Counted from the stretch's first letter, positions 33,019 through 42,113 are shown. The stretch is 64,000 nucleotides of DNA from Gemmiger sp. An120 (GCF_002160955.1 NZ_NFLN01000006.1:1-64000); one strand, 5' to 3'. Notes: generated by a model not told the origin, from the sequence alone. Numbers and translations are program-made.

Positions 33019-33648
33019 TTATTCCTCCCGCTGTTCCTGCCAGGCGGCCAGCGCCGCCCGGATATCCTCATGGGTAAAGCCCCGGCGGGCCAGGGCGGCC
33101 TTGACCTTGTCGGTCTCGCCGGCGGCCAGGCGGGCGCCGTAGGGGCGTTCCAGCAGGCGGAGAATCGCCTGCCGGGCGGGGGACAGTTCCTCCCCGTCCT
33201 CCGCGAACAGCTCCGCCAGCGTGTCCTCGATCACGCCCTCGTCCACCCCGCAGCGGGCCAGCTGCATCCGGATGTCCCGGGGGCTTTTGTTGCGGCGGGC
33301 CATCCAGGCCGCTTTCTGGCGGGCAAAGGAGGCGTCGTCCAGCAGATCCAGCTGCTGCATCTTGGCCACCGCCGCCGCGGCGGAGTGCTCGTCAAAATCC
33401 CGGCAGAGACGCTGGTACAGCTCCCCCGCCGCCCACAGCCGCACCGACAGACAGCGCAGCGCCTTGTCGCAGGCCTTGCGGGTATCGCTGGCCGCCCGCA
33501 GTTCGTCCAGTTCCTCGGGGGTGAAGCAGTCCCCCTCCTCAATATGGCGGGTGAAAAAGGTCTCGCTGTCCAGCGAGAAGAGAAAGCCCTCCTCCCCGAA
33601 CAGGGCAAACCGGCCTTTCCGGGTGGTCTGGATGGCGGTGATGCGCAT
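33019..33648 (-). CDS. recX: regulatory protein RecX
   Basis: Binds RecA filaments and limits RecA activity. 209 residues, RecX three-helix repeats (KALRCLSVRLWAAGELYQRL, LDLLDDASFARQKAAWMARR, SPRDIRMQLARCGVD). Its ATG begins immediately after the recA TAA, so it is translationally coupled to recA. Confidence 0.93.
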   Translation of the reverse strand: MRITAIQTTRKGRFALFGEEGFLFSLDSETFFTRHIEEGDCFTPEELDELRAASDTRKACDKALRCLSVRLWAAGELYQRLCRDFDEHSAAAAVAKMQQLDLLDDASFARQKAAWMARRNKSPRDIRMQLARCGVDEGVIEDTLAELFAEDGEELSPARQAILRLLERPYGARLAAGETDKVKAALARRGFTHEDIRAALAAWQEQREE

Positions 33649-34806
33649 TTAGTCCTCCACCATGATGTCCAGATCGGCTTCCTTGGCGCGGGCCACCGCG
33701 TCGGAGGGCAGCTTGGCGGAGGCGGCGGGCGCGGGCACCGTTACCGGTTCCACCTTGCCCTTTTTGCCGGCGGCCAGCAGCTTGTCGGCGTTGGCGCGCA
33801 CGATGCTCTCCACCTCGGCCATGAAGTCGGGGTGCTCTTTCAGGTAGATCTTCACGTTGTCGCGGCCCTGACCCAGACGGGTATCGCCGTAGCTGAACCA
33901 GGCGCCGCTCTTCTGGATCACGCCCAGCCGCACGGCCAGGTCCAGCACCTCGCCGGTTTTGGAGATGCCCTCGCCGAACATGATGTCGAACTCGGCCTCC
34001 TTGAACGGGGGGGCCACCTTGTTCTTGACCACCTTGGCCCGGGTGCGGTTGCCGATGAACTGGCCGCTGGCATCCTTCAGGCCCTCGATGCGGCGCACGT
34101 CGATCCGCACGCTGGAGTAGTATTTCAGCGCGCGGCCGCCGGCGGTGACCTCCGGGTTGCCGTAGACCACGCCCACCTTTTCACGCAGCTGGTTGATGAA
34201 GATGGCCACGGTGTTGGTTTTGCCGATGACGCCGGTGAGTTTGCGCAGCGCCTGGCTCATCAGGCGGGCCTGCAGGCCCACGTGGGAATCGCCCATCTCG
34301 CCCTCGATCTCGGCGCGGGGCACCATGGCGGCCACCGAGTCGATGACGATGGCGTCGATGGCGCCGGAGCGCACCAGCGCCTCGCAGATTTCCAGGGCCT
34401 GCTCGCCGGTGTCCGGCTGGCTGACCAGCAGACTGTCGATGTCCACACCCAGCGCCCGGGCATAGACCGGATCCAGGGCGTGCTCCACGTCGATGAAGGC
34501 CACCTCGCCGCCGGCCTTCTGGGCCTCGGCCAGCACATGCAGGGCCAGGGTGGTTTTACCGCTGGACTCCGGCCCGAAGATCTCGATCACACGGCCGCGG
34601 GGCACACCGCCCACGCCCAGCGCCAGATCCAGGGACAGGCTGCCGGTGGAGATGGCATCCACCTGCATGGCCACGTTGGCCCCCAGCTTCATGACGGCGC
34701 CCTTGCCGAACTGTTTTTCAATCTGGGCCAGCGCGGTTTCCAGCGCGGCCTTTTTATCACTGCCCTGCTTCTTTTCCGGCGAAGCGGCGTTTTTCTTTTC
34801 AGCCAT
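33649..34806 (-). CDS. recA: recombinase RecA
   Basis: Strand-exchange protein and SOS co-protease. 385 residues. Walker A GPESSGKT at residues 78-85, MAW-like region ([19 protein letters not shown]), Walker B ([17 protein letters not shown]), L2 region ([17 protein letters not shown]...[15 protein letters not shown]), and an acidic C-terminal end (DLDIMVED). ATG 34806 with AAAGGAG upstream. Promoter with strong palindromes precedes it; recX, rimO and pgsA follow. Confidence 0.97.
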   Translation of the reverse strand: MAEKKNAASPEKKQGSDKKAALETALAQIEKQFGKGAVMKLGANVAMQVDAISTGSLSLDLALGVGGVPRGRVIEIFGPESSGKTTLALHVLAEAQKAGGEVAFIDVEHALDPVYARALGVDIDSLLVSQPDTGEQALEICEALVRSGAIDAIVIDSVAAMVPRAEIEGEMGDSHVGLQARLMSQALRKLTGVIGKTNTVAIFINQLREKVGVVYGNPEVTAGGRALKYYSSVRIDVRRIEGLKDASGQFIGNRTRAKVVKNKVAPPFKEAEFDIMFGEGISKTGEVLDLAVRLGVIQKSGAWFSYGDTRLGQGRDNVKIYLKEHPDFMAEVESIVRANADKLLAAGKKGKVEPVTVPAPAASAKLPSDAVARAKEADLDIMVED

Positions 34807-34882
34807 ATATCCTGCAGCTCCTTTAGCTCCGCCCGGGGGCGGGAATTGGTTCGATAAAGCCGCCAACGCGGCCCATGCCTAT

Positions 34883-34935
34883 AGTATACCCGATTTGCGG
34901 GCAAATTACAACTAAAAGTTGTTGTAAATTTACAA
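34883..34935 (-). promoter_or_regulatory. recA promoter with two perfect palindromes
   Basis: TTGTAA (34906-34911), 17-bp spacer, TATACT (34883-34888). Upstream lie ACAACT-AAA-AGTTGT (34908-34922), which overlaps the -35, and the perfect 14-bp palindrome TTGTAAATTTACAA (34922-34935), which overlaps the prmC stop. Candidate SOS or other operators; the usual Gram-positive LexA box (GAAC-N4-GTTC) is not seen. Confidence 0.7.
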
Positions 34936-35793
34936 TTTTTGTGCCCAGACCACTCGGGGATTGCCGCCGTAGTCCTGCCCGCTGCCGATGTTCGTCCAGC
35001 CCTGGGCGGCCAGCAGCCCGCGGACGGCCTGTTCCTGCTGCCAGCCGATCTCCAGCACCAGCCAGCCGCCGGGGCGCAAGGGTTCCCGGTAGGCGGCGGC
35101 GATGTGGCGGTAGAAGTCCAGCCCGTCGGTCCCGGCGGCCAGCGCCATGGCAGGCTCAAAGGTCACCTCCGGCTGGAGGGCGTCCATCTCTTCCCCGGTC
35201 AGGTAGGGCGGGTTGGAAACGATCAGATCCAGCTGCCCGGCGGACAGGGTGTCCTGCCAGGTGAAGATATCCCCCTGCACCGGCACGGGGGCCGGGCCCG
35301 GGCGGGCGGCGGCCTGTTCGGTGCAGTTGCGCTGCAGATAGACAAAGGCCTCGGAGCTTTTTTCCAGCAGGGTGACGTGGGCGGCGGGCACCAGGCTGCG
35401 CACCCCCAGCCCCAGCGCGCCGGTACCGGCGCAGAGATCCAGCACCCGGGGGGCGGGCAGGTCCCGCACCCGGGCGGCGGCGGCTTCGCAGACCACCTCG
35501 GTATCCGCCCGGGGGATCAGCACCCCCGGCCCCACCGCCAGCTCCATATCCAGAAAGGGCCAGCGCCCGGCCAGATACTGCAGCGGTATACGCCCGGCCC
35601 GCTGCCGGGCCAGGTCTTCCAGCCGGGCGGCTTCGCTTTCCGAGAGGGGGGTATCGTCCAGCCGGGGATCCCGGCCGGTGACATAGCGCAGCAGCCAGGC
35701 CGCGTCAAAGGACGGATCGGGGCATCCGGCGTCCCGCAGGCGGCCGGTCAGCCGGGCACGGGCCAGCCGCAAAGGCAGCCCGGCGGTTACCAC
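34930..35793 (-). CDS. prmC: peptide chain release factor N5-glutamine methyltransferase PrmC
   Basis: Methylates the GGQ glutamine of release factors RF1/RF2. 287 residues: helical N-terminal domain (PLQYLAGRWPFLDMEL; VLIPRADTEVV), SAM motif VLDLCAGTGALGLG, and the catalytic NPPY in LIVSNPPYLTGEEM. Starts at GTG 35793, overlapping the DUF1385 stop (GTGGTAA), so translation is coupled. Its TAA lies inside the palindrome upstream of recA. Confidence 0.95.
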   Translation of the reverse strand: MVTAGLPLRLARARLTGRLRDAGCPDPSFDAAWLLRYVTGRDPRLDDTPLSESEAARLEDLARQRAGRIPLQYLAGRWPFLDMELAVGPGVLIPRADTEVVCEAAAARVRDLPAPRVLDLCAGTGALGLGVRSLVPAAHVTLLEKSSEAFVYLQRNCTEQAAARPGPAPVPVQGDIFTWQDTLSAGQLDLIVSNPPYLTGEEMDALQPEVTFEPAMALAAGTDGLDFYRHIAAAYREPLRPGGWLVLEIGWQQEQAVRGLLAAQGWTNIGSGQDYGGNPRVVWAQKL

Positions 35794-36731
35794 AGACCGT
35801 CCTCCGGCTTGTCCGGCAGAACGGGGGTCACGGCAGCGATGGCCACCTCGATCATGGAATCGTCCGGCTCAAAGGTGGTCAGCCGCTGGAGCCACAGCCC
35901 CGGCGCGCTGATGATACGGGTGAACAGGTTGTCGTACCGGCCGGCCAGCTTGATAAGCTCGTAGCTGATGCCCATGACCACCGGCAGCAGCAGCAGCTTG
36001 TACACCACCCGCAGGGCGGTGCTGGGCCAGGGCAGCACGCTGGAGACCAGAATGCTGATCAGGATGACCAGGAAGATAAAGCTGGTGCCGCAGCGGGGAT
36101 GGAACCGGCGGCAGGGGCGGATGTTCTCCACCGTCAGGGGCAGACCGGCCTCGTAGCAGGCGATGGTCTTGTGCTCGGCCCCGTGGTACTGGAACAGCCG
36201 GTGGATCTCCTTCATACGGCTGCACAGATACATATAGCTCAGGAAGATGATCATCTTGAAGATGCCTTCCAGCAAAGCGCGGAAGCCGTCCACCGGCAGC
36301 ACTTTGGTCAGCAGGCCGGTGAGCAGGGTGGGCAGCACCAGAAACAGCAGAATGGCCAGGCCGCCGCCGGCCAGCGCCGCCAGCGCCATGATCACCGACT
36401 GGAGCTTTTCCCCGGCGTGGGCTTCCAGCCAGGCGTCAAAGCGGGATTTTTCCGCTTCCTGTTCCTCCTCGGTCATGCTCAGTTCGGCGGAATGCATTAG
36501 GTACCGGTAGCCCAGCACCATGTTCTCCACCATGGCCAGCACCCCGCGTACAAAGGGGATGCGGGCCCAGGCGTGATGGCGCACGGTGTCGTAGCTCAGG
36601 TCGATCTCGCCGTCGGGCTTGCGCACGGCCACACAGATTTTTTCGGGGCCGCGCATCATGATGCCCTCCATGAGGGCCTGGCCGCCCACGCTGGTTTTAA
36701 AGCGTTCTTTGGGGGTATGTTGGGTTGGCAT
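35787..36731 (-). CDS. DUF1385 membrane protein (YqhQ-like)
   Basis: 314 residues. The conserved N-terminus (SVGGQALMEGIMMRGP) and EHKTIACYEA motif define DUF1385. About 4-5 hydrophobic segments (around residues 115-150, 205-245). Function unestablished; in Firmicutes it is typically next to prmC and prfA-type genes, as here. ATG 36731 preceded by AAAGGAG. Overlaps prmC. Confidence 0.9.
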   Translation of the reverse strand: MPTQHTPKERFKTSVGGQALMEGIMMRGPEKICVAVRKPDGEIDLSYDTVRHHAWARIPFVRGVLAMVENMVLGYRYLMHSAELSMTEEEQEAEKSRFDAWLEAHAGEKLQSVIMALAALAGGGLAILLFLVLPTLLTGLLTKVLPVDGFRALLEGIFKMIIFLSYMYLCSRMKEIHRLFQYHGAEHKTIACYEAGLPLTVENIRPCRRFHPRCGTSFIFLVILISILVSSVLPWPSTALRVVYKLLLLPVVMGISYELIKLAGRYDNLFTRIISAPGLWLQRLTTFEPDDSMIEVAIAAVTPVLPDKPEDGLW

Positions 36732-36814
36732 GGGTTCTCCTTTCGGGGCGGCCGGAAAGGCCGCCGGTGCGCCGCAGAATTATCGGCCCGGCGCAGGCCG
36801 CGATAAGGCAGGGT

Positions 36815-38254
36815 TCAGGGGTCGGGACGGGCCCGGCCGGGGATGTACAGGGGCAGGCGGATCTTGACGGCGGTGCCTTTGCCCAGCTCGGAGGTAATGT
36901 CCACCGCGCCGTCCATGGCGGTGATGATCTCATCCACCACCGCCAGGCCGATGCCGCTGCCGCGCACCGCGCCCTTGCCCTTGAAGAATTTCAGTTTGAC
37001 GTTTTCCAGATCGTCCGGCGCGATGCCCCGGCCCTCGTCCCGGATGATCACATAGGCGTTTTCCCCGTCGTCCAGCAGGTCCAGGGTGATGGCCCCGCCC
37101 GGCGAGGAATACTTGATGGCGTTGTCCAGCACGTTGATGAACACCTGACGCAGCCGCCCCGCGTCGCCCAGGATGGGCAGGGGCAGGTCGGGTTCCTCAT
37201 AGACCAGCCGCAGCCCTTCCTGCTTGATGCGGGCCTCCACAAAGAGGGCCGCGTCGGTCAGTTCCGCCACCAGGTCCAGGGGGGTCAGTTCCATCTTGAT
37301 GCCGTTCTGCATCCGGGAAAAGTCCAGCAGTTCCTCCACCATGTCGTAGAGGCGGTCGGTCTCCCGGCCGATGATGGCGATGCCCTTGCGGTAGTTTTCG
37401 TCCTCCGGGTCCCGGATCTGGGCGATGGTCTCCACCCAGCCCCGGATGCTGGTAAGCGGGGTGCGCAGTTCATGGCTTACCGAAGAGATAAAGTCGTTTT
37501 TCAGCTTTTCGGTCTTGCTCAGATCCTCCGCCATCTGGTTGATGGTGGTGCACAGGCGGCCGATCTCGTCGTTTTTATTGTCCGTTTCGGGCAGGCGGGC
37601 GCTCAGATCGCCCCGGGCTATGCGGGCGGCGATGTTCTCCACCTGGCCCAGCGGGTTGACGATGGAGCGCACAAAGAACAGCCCCGACCAGAGGCTGAAG
37701 CCCAGGATCACGGCGATCAGCGCCAGGCTGATCACCGCGTTCTGGGACAGAGCATCGTCTACCAGTTCCAGACTGGTGGACATGCGCAGCGCGGCCACGT
37801 CCTCGGCGGCGTAGGGGGTGAGCATGGTGATGGCCAGCACCCGTTCCCCGGCGGCGGAGGTATAGATGCGCCGGGCGGTACCGCCCGCCTCCACGGCGGC
37901 GTCCAGTTCTGCGCTCCAATCCCCTTCCCCGTCGGCGGGCAGGTAGCCGCTGGAGGTGGCGATCAGCCCGCCGTCCGCGTCCAGCAGCATGAATTCAAAT
38001 TTGTCCTTGGCGTCGAACTGCTCCACCATCCGGCGCAGCGCCAGGCTGCGGGCCTGGGCGGTGGCGGCGGCGGTGGGGCCCACGTTCATCTTCAGCTGGC
38101 CGGAAATGCTGGAAAACCGGCTGAGAATCGCCTGTTCCACCCCGCTGTAGTAGCTCTGGCGGTTGGCCACCAGGAAAACCGCCTCGGCCAGGATCAGCGC
38201 GATCAGGGTGATCAGAAGGCTGCCGGTGAGCCAGCGTTTTGTGATACTGTTCAT
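36815..38254 (-). CDS. sensor histidine kinase (HAMP-HisKA-HATPase)
   Basis: 479 residues. TM1 about 9-30, extracytoplasmic sensor about 31-170, TM2 about 172-194, HAMP 195-247, HisKA with phospho-acceptor His261 in SSVSHELRTP, then HATPase with VFINVLDNAIKYS (N box), DEGRGIAPDD (G1) and GSGIGLAVV (G2). Partner of the response regulator 38 bp upstream. Domain order resembles PhoR/WalK types but without a PAS domain. Signal unknown; the lipoprotein encoded first in the operon is a candidate sensor accessory. Confidence 0.93.
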   Translation of the reverse strand: MNSITKRWLTGSLLITLIALILAEAVFLVANRQSYYSGVEQAILSRFSSISGQLKMNVGPTAAATAQARSLALRRMVEQFDAKDKFEFMLLDADGGLIATSSGYLPADGEGDWSAELDAAVEAGGTARRIYTSAAGERVLAITMLTPYAAEDVAALRMSTSLELVDDALSQNAVISLALIAVILGFSLWSGLFFVRSIVNPLGQVENIAARIARGDLSARLPETDNKNDEIGRLCTTINQMAEDLSKTEKLKNDFISSVSHELRTPLTSIRGWVETIAQIRDPEDENYRKGIAIIGRETDRLYDMVEELLDFSRMQNGIKMELTPLDLVAELTDAALFVEARIKQEGLRLVYEEPDLPLPILGDAGRLRQVFINVLDNAIKYSSPGGAITLDLLDDGENAYVIIRDEGRGIAPDDLENVKLKFFKGKGAVRGSGIGLAVVDEIITAMDGAVDITSELGKGTAVKIRLPLYIPGRARPDP

Positions 38255-38292
38255 GGCAGCCTCCTTTCCGGCAAAGGTTCAGCGGGACGCGG

Positions 38293-38991
38293 TCAGCCGT
38301 TCCAGCGGTAGCCGTAGCCCCAGACAGTAAGGATGTGCTTGGGCTGGGAGGGCTCGTCCTCGATCTTCATGCGCAGGCGGCGGATGTTCACGTCCACGAT
38401 TTTCACGTCGCCGTAGTAATTTTCGCCCCAGACCCCTTCCAGAATCTTTTCCCGCACCAGGGCGGTGCCGGGGTTCTGGAAAAACAGTTCCATGATCTGG
38501 AACTCCACCTGGGTCAGGTCGATGGGTTCGCCGTCCTTGTACAGGATGCGGGCTTTTTCGTCCAGCACAAAGCTGCCGCTGACCAGCCGGGTATCCGGCG
38601 GGGCCGCCGCGGCGTCGCCCCCGGTGCGGGCCACCCGGCGGCAGAGCGCCTCAATGCGGGCCAGCAGTTCGGACACGCTGAACGGTTTGGTCATGTAGTC
38701 GTCGGCGCCGATGGACAGGCCCCGGATCTTGTCCGATTCCAGGCCCTTGGCGCTCAGGATGATGATGCCGATGGCGGAGTCGTCCCGGCGGATGGTCTCA
38801 CACAGGGAAAACCCGTTCATGCCGGGCAGCATCACGTCCAGCACCGCCGCGTCGCAGCGCTGGGCGCTGAGCAGTTCCAGCCCGCGCTCGGCGGTGGGGG
38901 CTTCCAGCACCTCGTACCCCGCCATGCGCAGGTTGAGGGCGATCAGCTCCCGGATGCTGGTTTCGTCTTCCACTACCAGTACACGTTTCAT
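38293..38991 (-). CDS. OmpR/PhoB-type response regulator
   Basis: 232 residues. Receiver domain with phospho-Asp52 (AVLDVMLPG), acidic pocket (VEDE, residues 7-10) and switch Lys in MTKPFSVSELL; C-terminal winged helix (VKIVDVNIRRLRMKIEDEP; TVWGYGYRW). Forms a two-component system with the downstream kinase; coexpressed with the upstream lipoprotein gene (57 bp gap). Confidence 0.95.
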   Translation of the reverse strand: MKRVLVVEDETSIRELIALNLRMAGYEVLEAPTAERGLELLSAQRCDAAVLDVMLPGMNGFSLCETIRRDDSAIGIIILSAKGLESDKIRGLSIGADDYMTKPFSVSELLARIEALCRRVARTGGDAAAAPPDTRLVSGSFVLDEKARILYKDGEPIDLTQVEFQIMELFFQNPGTALVREKILEGVWGENYYGDVKIVDVNIRRLRMKIEDEPSQPKHILTVWGYGYRWNG

Positions 38992-39048
38992 AGGGTTTGG
39001 ACCTCCTTCGCCGCCCGCAGGCGGCGCGATTTACCAGAAAACCGGTGC

Positions 39049-40338
39049 TTACAGCACCAGGGTGCGTTTGGCCAGGCTTTCCAGGCTGAACACCTGGCTG
39101 TCCGGCCCCAGACGTGCCCCCACCTGCTGGGAGCCCACGGTGGCGATGCGGGTATAGCCCACCAGGCTGGTGGTCAGGGGCGCCACCCGCACCCGCAGAT
39201 ACAGGGTATCGCCGGTGAGATCCCGGATCTCCCAGCCGTCGGTGCCGCTGTCACACAGGGAAATCTGCCCCCGCAGACTGAAAGGCACCGGCAGATAATA
39301 GCCGTATTCCTCATCCAGCACGCCGAAACTCACCTGCCGGCTGCGCTGGCTGGTATAGCTGTTCCAGGCCACAAAACTGAGCCGGTGCTCCTGCACCAGG
39401 CTGGTGATGCCCAGCGAATCGTCCTGCACCTGGGTGGGGATCTCCACCATACCGTCGTTGTTGATATCCATGCTGTACAGGCTGCCGTAGTAGCGCAGGC
39501 TGGCGGTGTACAGATCCACCCCGCCCGGTTCGGGCACCGGTTCCAGCTGGCGGCCTGCCGCGTCGCACCGGAACAGGCAGCTGGCCATATAGGACCCGGA
39601 GGAGCCGATCAGCCCGTCCATCACCAGGTAATGCCCGCCGTCCGACCCGCGGCTGATCTGCAGGGACGCACAGTCCACAAAGCGGGAATCGGTGAGCAGC
39701 TCCTGCCCGATGGTGAAGCCGTTCGGCCCGGCGGTAAGCAGCTTGAGCCGCAGGCCGCCCTCGGCCACCGGGGCCACCACCACCAGATCCTCCACCCCGC
39801 GGCCGGTGATGTCCGCTACCAGATACCGGGAGTAGGCCTCCTGCAGCACACAGCTGAGGGTACTGTCCTGATACGCATACACTGCCAGGTACTGGTCGCC
39901 CTGGGGGCTGGCGTAGCCCACCACCAGCTGCTGGGCGCTGCTGCCCTCCTGCAGGCTGGCCAGGCTTACGCTGTCCACCTCGGTGGACAGGCCCTCCTGT
40001 TCCTGGGTGACCGTCCAGCCGGAGTCGGTCTGTTCCAGAATCGCCACATGGACGTTCTGGCCCTTGGCGGTGCTGGTATAGAGCACCGCCGCGTCCTCCA
40101 CGCCGTCCCCGTCCAGATCGCCGAACACAAAGGGGGAAAGCCCCTGGCCGCTGGTGGGGTATTTCAGTTGGGCGCTCTCGCCCAGGTAGCTGTCCAGCGC
40201 TTTCTGCACCTGGCTGTGCTGGCCGGAGAGCTGCGGCGCACGCAGCAGCTCTTCCACCGAGGGGGTGCTGGTCAGGCTGCAGCCCGTCAGCAGGCAGGCC
40301 AAAGCCGCCAGGCAGATTTTCCATAGTCCGCGCCGCAT
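39049..40338 (-). CDS. lipoprotein with repeat (VCBS/FG-GAP-like) fold
   Basis: 429 residues. Signal peptide and lipobox LLTG-Cys (about residues 17-20). The mature part looks like a beta-propeller: FVFGDLDGDGVEDAAVLY and YSMDINNDGMVEIP are DxDxDG-type calcium-binding turns of FG-GAP/VCBS repeats. Exact family not recognised. First gene of the operon lipoprotein-regulator-kinase(-DUF1385-prmC); may modulate the kinase. ATG 40338 chosen because upstream in-frame starts lack a ribosome site. Confidence 0.82.
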   Translation of the reverse strand: MRRGLWKICLAALACLLTGCSLTSTPSVEELLRAPQLSGQHSQVQKALDSYLGESAQLKYPTSGQGLSPFVFGDLDGDGVEDAAVLYTSTAKGQNVHVAILEQTDSGWTVTQEQEGLSTEVDSVSLASLQEGSSAQQLVVGYASPQGDQYLAVYAYQDSTLSCVLQEAYSRYLVADITGRGVEDLVVVAPVAEGGLRLKLLTAGPNGFTIGQELLTDSRFVDCASLQISRGSDGGHYLVMDGLIGSSGSYMASCLFRCDAAGRQLEPVPEPGGVDLYTASLRYYGSLYSMDINNDGMVEIPTQVQDDSLGITSLVQEHRLSFVAWNSYTSQRSRQVSFGVLDEEYGYYLPVPFSLRGQISLCDSGTDGWEIRDLTGDTLYLRVRVAPLTTSLVGYTRIATVGSQQVGARLGPDSQVFSLESLAKRTLVL

Positions 40339-40408
40339 AAGCCGCCGCCCCCTTTCGCGTGTTCCGCGGCTGCGCACAGGCGGCCGCGAAGCAGGTTACA
40401 CAGGGATT

Positions 40409-40437
40409 ATTATACCACCTTCAGCCTAAACAAGCAA
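40409..40437 (-). promoter_or_regulatory. promoter for the lipoprotein-two-component operon
   Basis: TTGCTT (40432-40437), 17-bp spacer, TATAAT (40409-40414); the -35 lies inside the end of the ZIP gene. Confidence 0.8.
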
Positions 40438-41179
40438 TTCCCGCCAGCATCAGGCAGACGCCGCCGGCCATACCGCCCACCGCCGCGCCCCGGTGTACGC
40501 CCAGGCCGCCGGGGATCAGTTCGGCGGTGCTGACCCAGCACATGACCCCCGCCACCAGCACCAGCATCCCGTTGAGAAAGCCCGGGCTGAGCCGCCCGTA
40601 CAGCACCCCGAAAGCCAGCAGGGCGCCCACCGGTTCGGCCAGGCCGCTGGCCAGGGCGGCCAAAGCGGAGCGGCAGCGTTTGCCGGTGGCGCAGTAGAGC
40701 GGGGCCGCCACTGCCACCCCCTCGGGCAGGTTGTGCAGGGCGATGGCCAGCGCCATGCGGGCCCCCAGTTTGGGGTCGGCCACCCCGGCAAAGAGGGTGA
40801 GCAGGCCCTCCGGAAGGTTATGCAGCACCAGGGCCAGCCCGGCAGCCATGGCGCCCCGCAGCGCGGCGGCCCGGCTGTCCGGCTGACCGGTGCGGGCAGG
40901 GGCGTCCGGCAGCAGGCGGCCCATCAGGGCGGCCAGCCCCATCCCCATGCAGAGCAGGCTGACCAGGGCCAGGGCGGCGGGCAGGGGCGGCAGGCTTTGC
41001 CGGTAAACGGCCAGCGCCCCGGGCAGCAGATCCGCCAGGGATACCGTGAGCATCACCCCGCCCGCAAAGCCCATGGAGCCGGCCATAAGCCGGTCGGAGG
41101 GGGGCACAAGCAGCGGGATCAGCCCGCCCACGCCGGTGGAAAGCCCGGCCAGAATCGTCATGGCAAGCGGCGTCCACAT
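40421..41179 (-). CDS. ZIP family divalent metal transporter (ZupT-like)
   Basis: 252 residues, eight predicted helices. TM4 and TM5 each carry the metal-binding HNLPEG motif (His120, His149). Expected to import Zn2+ and possibly other divalent metals. ATG 41179 with GGGGAGG nine bases upstream. The histidine-rich loop between TM3 and TM4 of many ZIPs is short here and lacks histidines. Single gene; no zinc-uptake-regulator box was recognised. Confidence 0.9.
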   Translation of the reverse strand: MWTPLAMTILAGLSTGVGGLIPLLVPPSDRLMAGSMGFAGGVMLTVSLADLLPGALAVYRQSLPPLPAALALVSLLCMGMGLAALMGRLLPDAPARTGQPDSRAAALRGAMAAGLALVLHNLPEGLLTLFAGVADPKLGARMALAIALHNLPEGVAVAAPLYCATGKRCRSALAALASGLAEPVGALLAFGVLYGRLSPGFLNGMLVLVAGVMCWVSTAELIPGGLGVHRGAAVGGMAGGVCLMLAGIACLG

Positions 41180-41265
41180 TCCAGTATTCCTCCCCGGGGC
41201 CGCCGGTATCGGGAAACGCGGCCCTGTTCCAGCATATGGAAAGCCGGGCCGGGGTATGCCGGAAC

Positions 41266-41309
41266 AAAACGGGGGCGCGTTCAAAGCCTGCGGCCTCAAA
41301 CGCGCCCCC
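41266..41309 (-). terminator. intrinsic terminator after GtrA operon
   Basis: 11-bp stem GGGGGCGCGTT/AACGCGCCCCC with a 17-nt loop, then GTTTTG on the minus strand. Confidence 0.75.
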
Positions 41310-41324
41310 TCGCCGGATGTTGGT

Positions 41325-41480
41325 TTATACGCCGGTGTCGATCCTGCACTTTTTGCAGCGGCGGGCCTGGTACAGCCCGATGGCGGAAAAGACCACCGCC
41401 ACCGCCGACACGCTGATGCCCACGATCCCCAGGATCAGGCCCACCAGACGAAACGCAAATCCTTTGTTCTTCTTCTGCAT
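41325..41480 (-). CDS. 51-residue membrane peptide with CKKC tail
   Basis: Begins ATG 41480, with CGGAGG seven bases upstream. Sequence: basic MQKKNKG, one or two hydrophobic helices (about residues 9-36), then ARRCKKCRIDTGV. It starts 15 bp after the GtrA stop and is followed by the operon terminator, so it is probably translated with GtrA. Function unknown; CxxC on the cytoplasmic or outer side could bind metal or form a disulfide. Confidence 0.7.
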   Translation of the reverse strand: MQKKNKGFAFRLVGLILGIVGISVSAVAVVFSAIGLYQARRCKKCRIDTGV

Positions 41481-41495
41481 AGCTGTACCTCCGTT

Positions 41496-41954
41496 TCAGG
41501 ACTTTTTCTTCTTGAAGATGATGAGTTTGGAGAAGATATAATTCAGGACCACCACGATCACGTTGCTGGCGAACTTGGCGGCCAGTTCCCACAGAAGCAT
41601 ATACTTGACCGGCACGAAACGCGCGCCGTACAGGTCCACGGCCACCCACATGAAGGCCACATCGGTGAAGTAGGTAAAGATGCGGCAGCCCACAAACAGG
41701 CCGAACTCCTTCCAGGCGGCAGCGCCCCGGCTTTTGCTTTTGAACACCCAGGTGCGGTTGGTGCCGTAGGCGAACAGCACCGAGATGACCCAGGCCACCG
41801 AGGTGGACCAGAAGGTGTTCATGGCAAGCGGGCCGGCACAGATGCCGTAGACCAGGATGTTGACCGCGGTGGCCAGCACCCCGAAGATCAGATAGACGAT
41901 GGCCTCTTCATACTGCCGGAAAAGCCGGCAGCCCAGGGCCCAGAGTTTCTGCAT
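41496..41954 (-). CDS. GtrA family membrane protein
   Basis: 152 residues, four helices, GtrA fold (YLIFGVLATAVNILVYGI; NRTWVFKSKS; KFASNVIVVVLNYIFSKLIIFK). GtrA proteins are proposed flippases for polyprenyl-phosphate glucose in GtrA/B/II systems. GtrB- and GtrII-like genes lie 8-9 kb away in the same orientation. ATG 41954 follows GGAGG. Confidence 0.9.
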   Translation of the reverse strand: MQKLWALGCRLFRQYEEAIVYLIFGVLATAVNILVYGICAGPLAMNTFWSTSVAWVISVLFAYGTNRTWVFKSKSRGAAAWKEFGLFVGCRIFTYFTDVAFMWVAVDLYGARFVPVKYMLLWELAAKFASNVIVVVLNYIFSKLIIFKKKKS

Positions 41955-41988
41955 GGCAGCACCTCCATACTGGATTTGTCTGGATACC

Positions 41989-42017
41989 AGTATACCACGC
42001 CCGAAAAGGGGTGACAA
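41989..42017 (-). promoter_or_regulatory. promoter for gtrA operon
   Basis: TTGTCA (42012-42017), 17-bp spacer, TATACT (41989-41994). Confidence 0.75.
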
Positions 42018-42044
42018 GTGGCAGGGATTGCCGGAAGCGACAAA

Positions 42045-42076
42045 AGAAAAGCGCCCGGCCGTTTGGCCGGGCGCTT
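42045..42076 (-). terminator. terminator after ispH-rpsA
   Basis: 12-bp stem AAGCGCCCGGCC-GTTT-GGCCGGGCGCTT followed on the minus strand by TTCTTTTG. Confidence 0.85.
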
Positions 42077-42113
42077 TGATTGCCTTGCTGTGTCTGCTTG
42101 CTGCGGCGCAGGA

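Noticed and set aside
34836-34856. LexA box (GAAC-N4-GTTC) near the recA start
   Set aside because: The nearest match, GAATTGGTTC in the recA leader, fails at the conserved positions and spacing.
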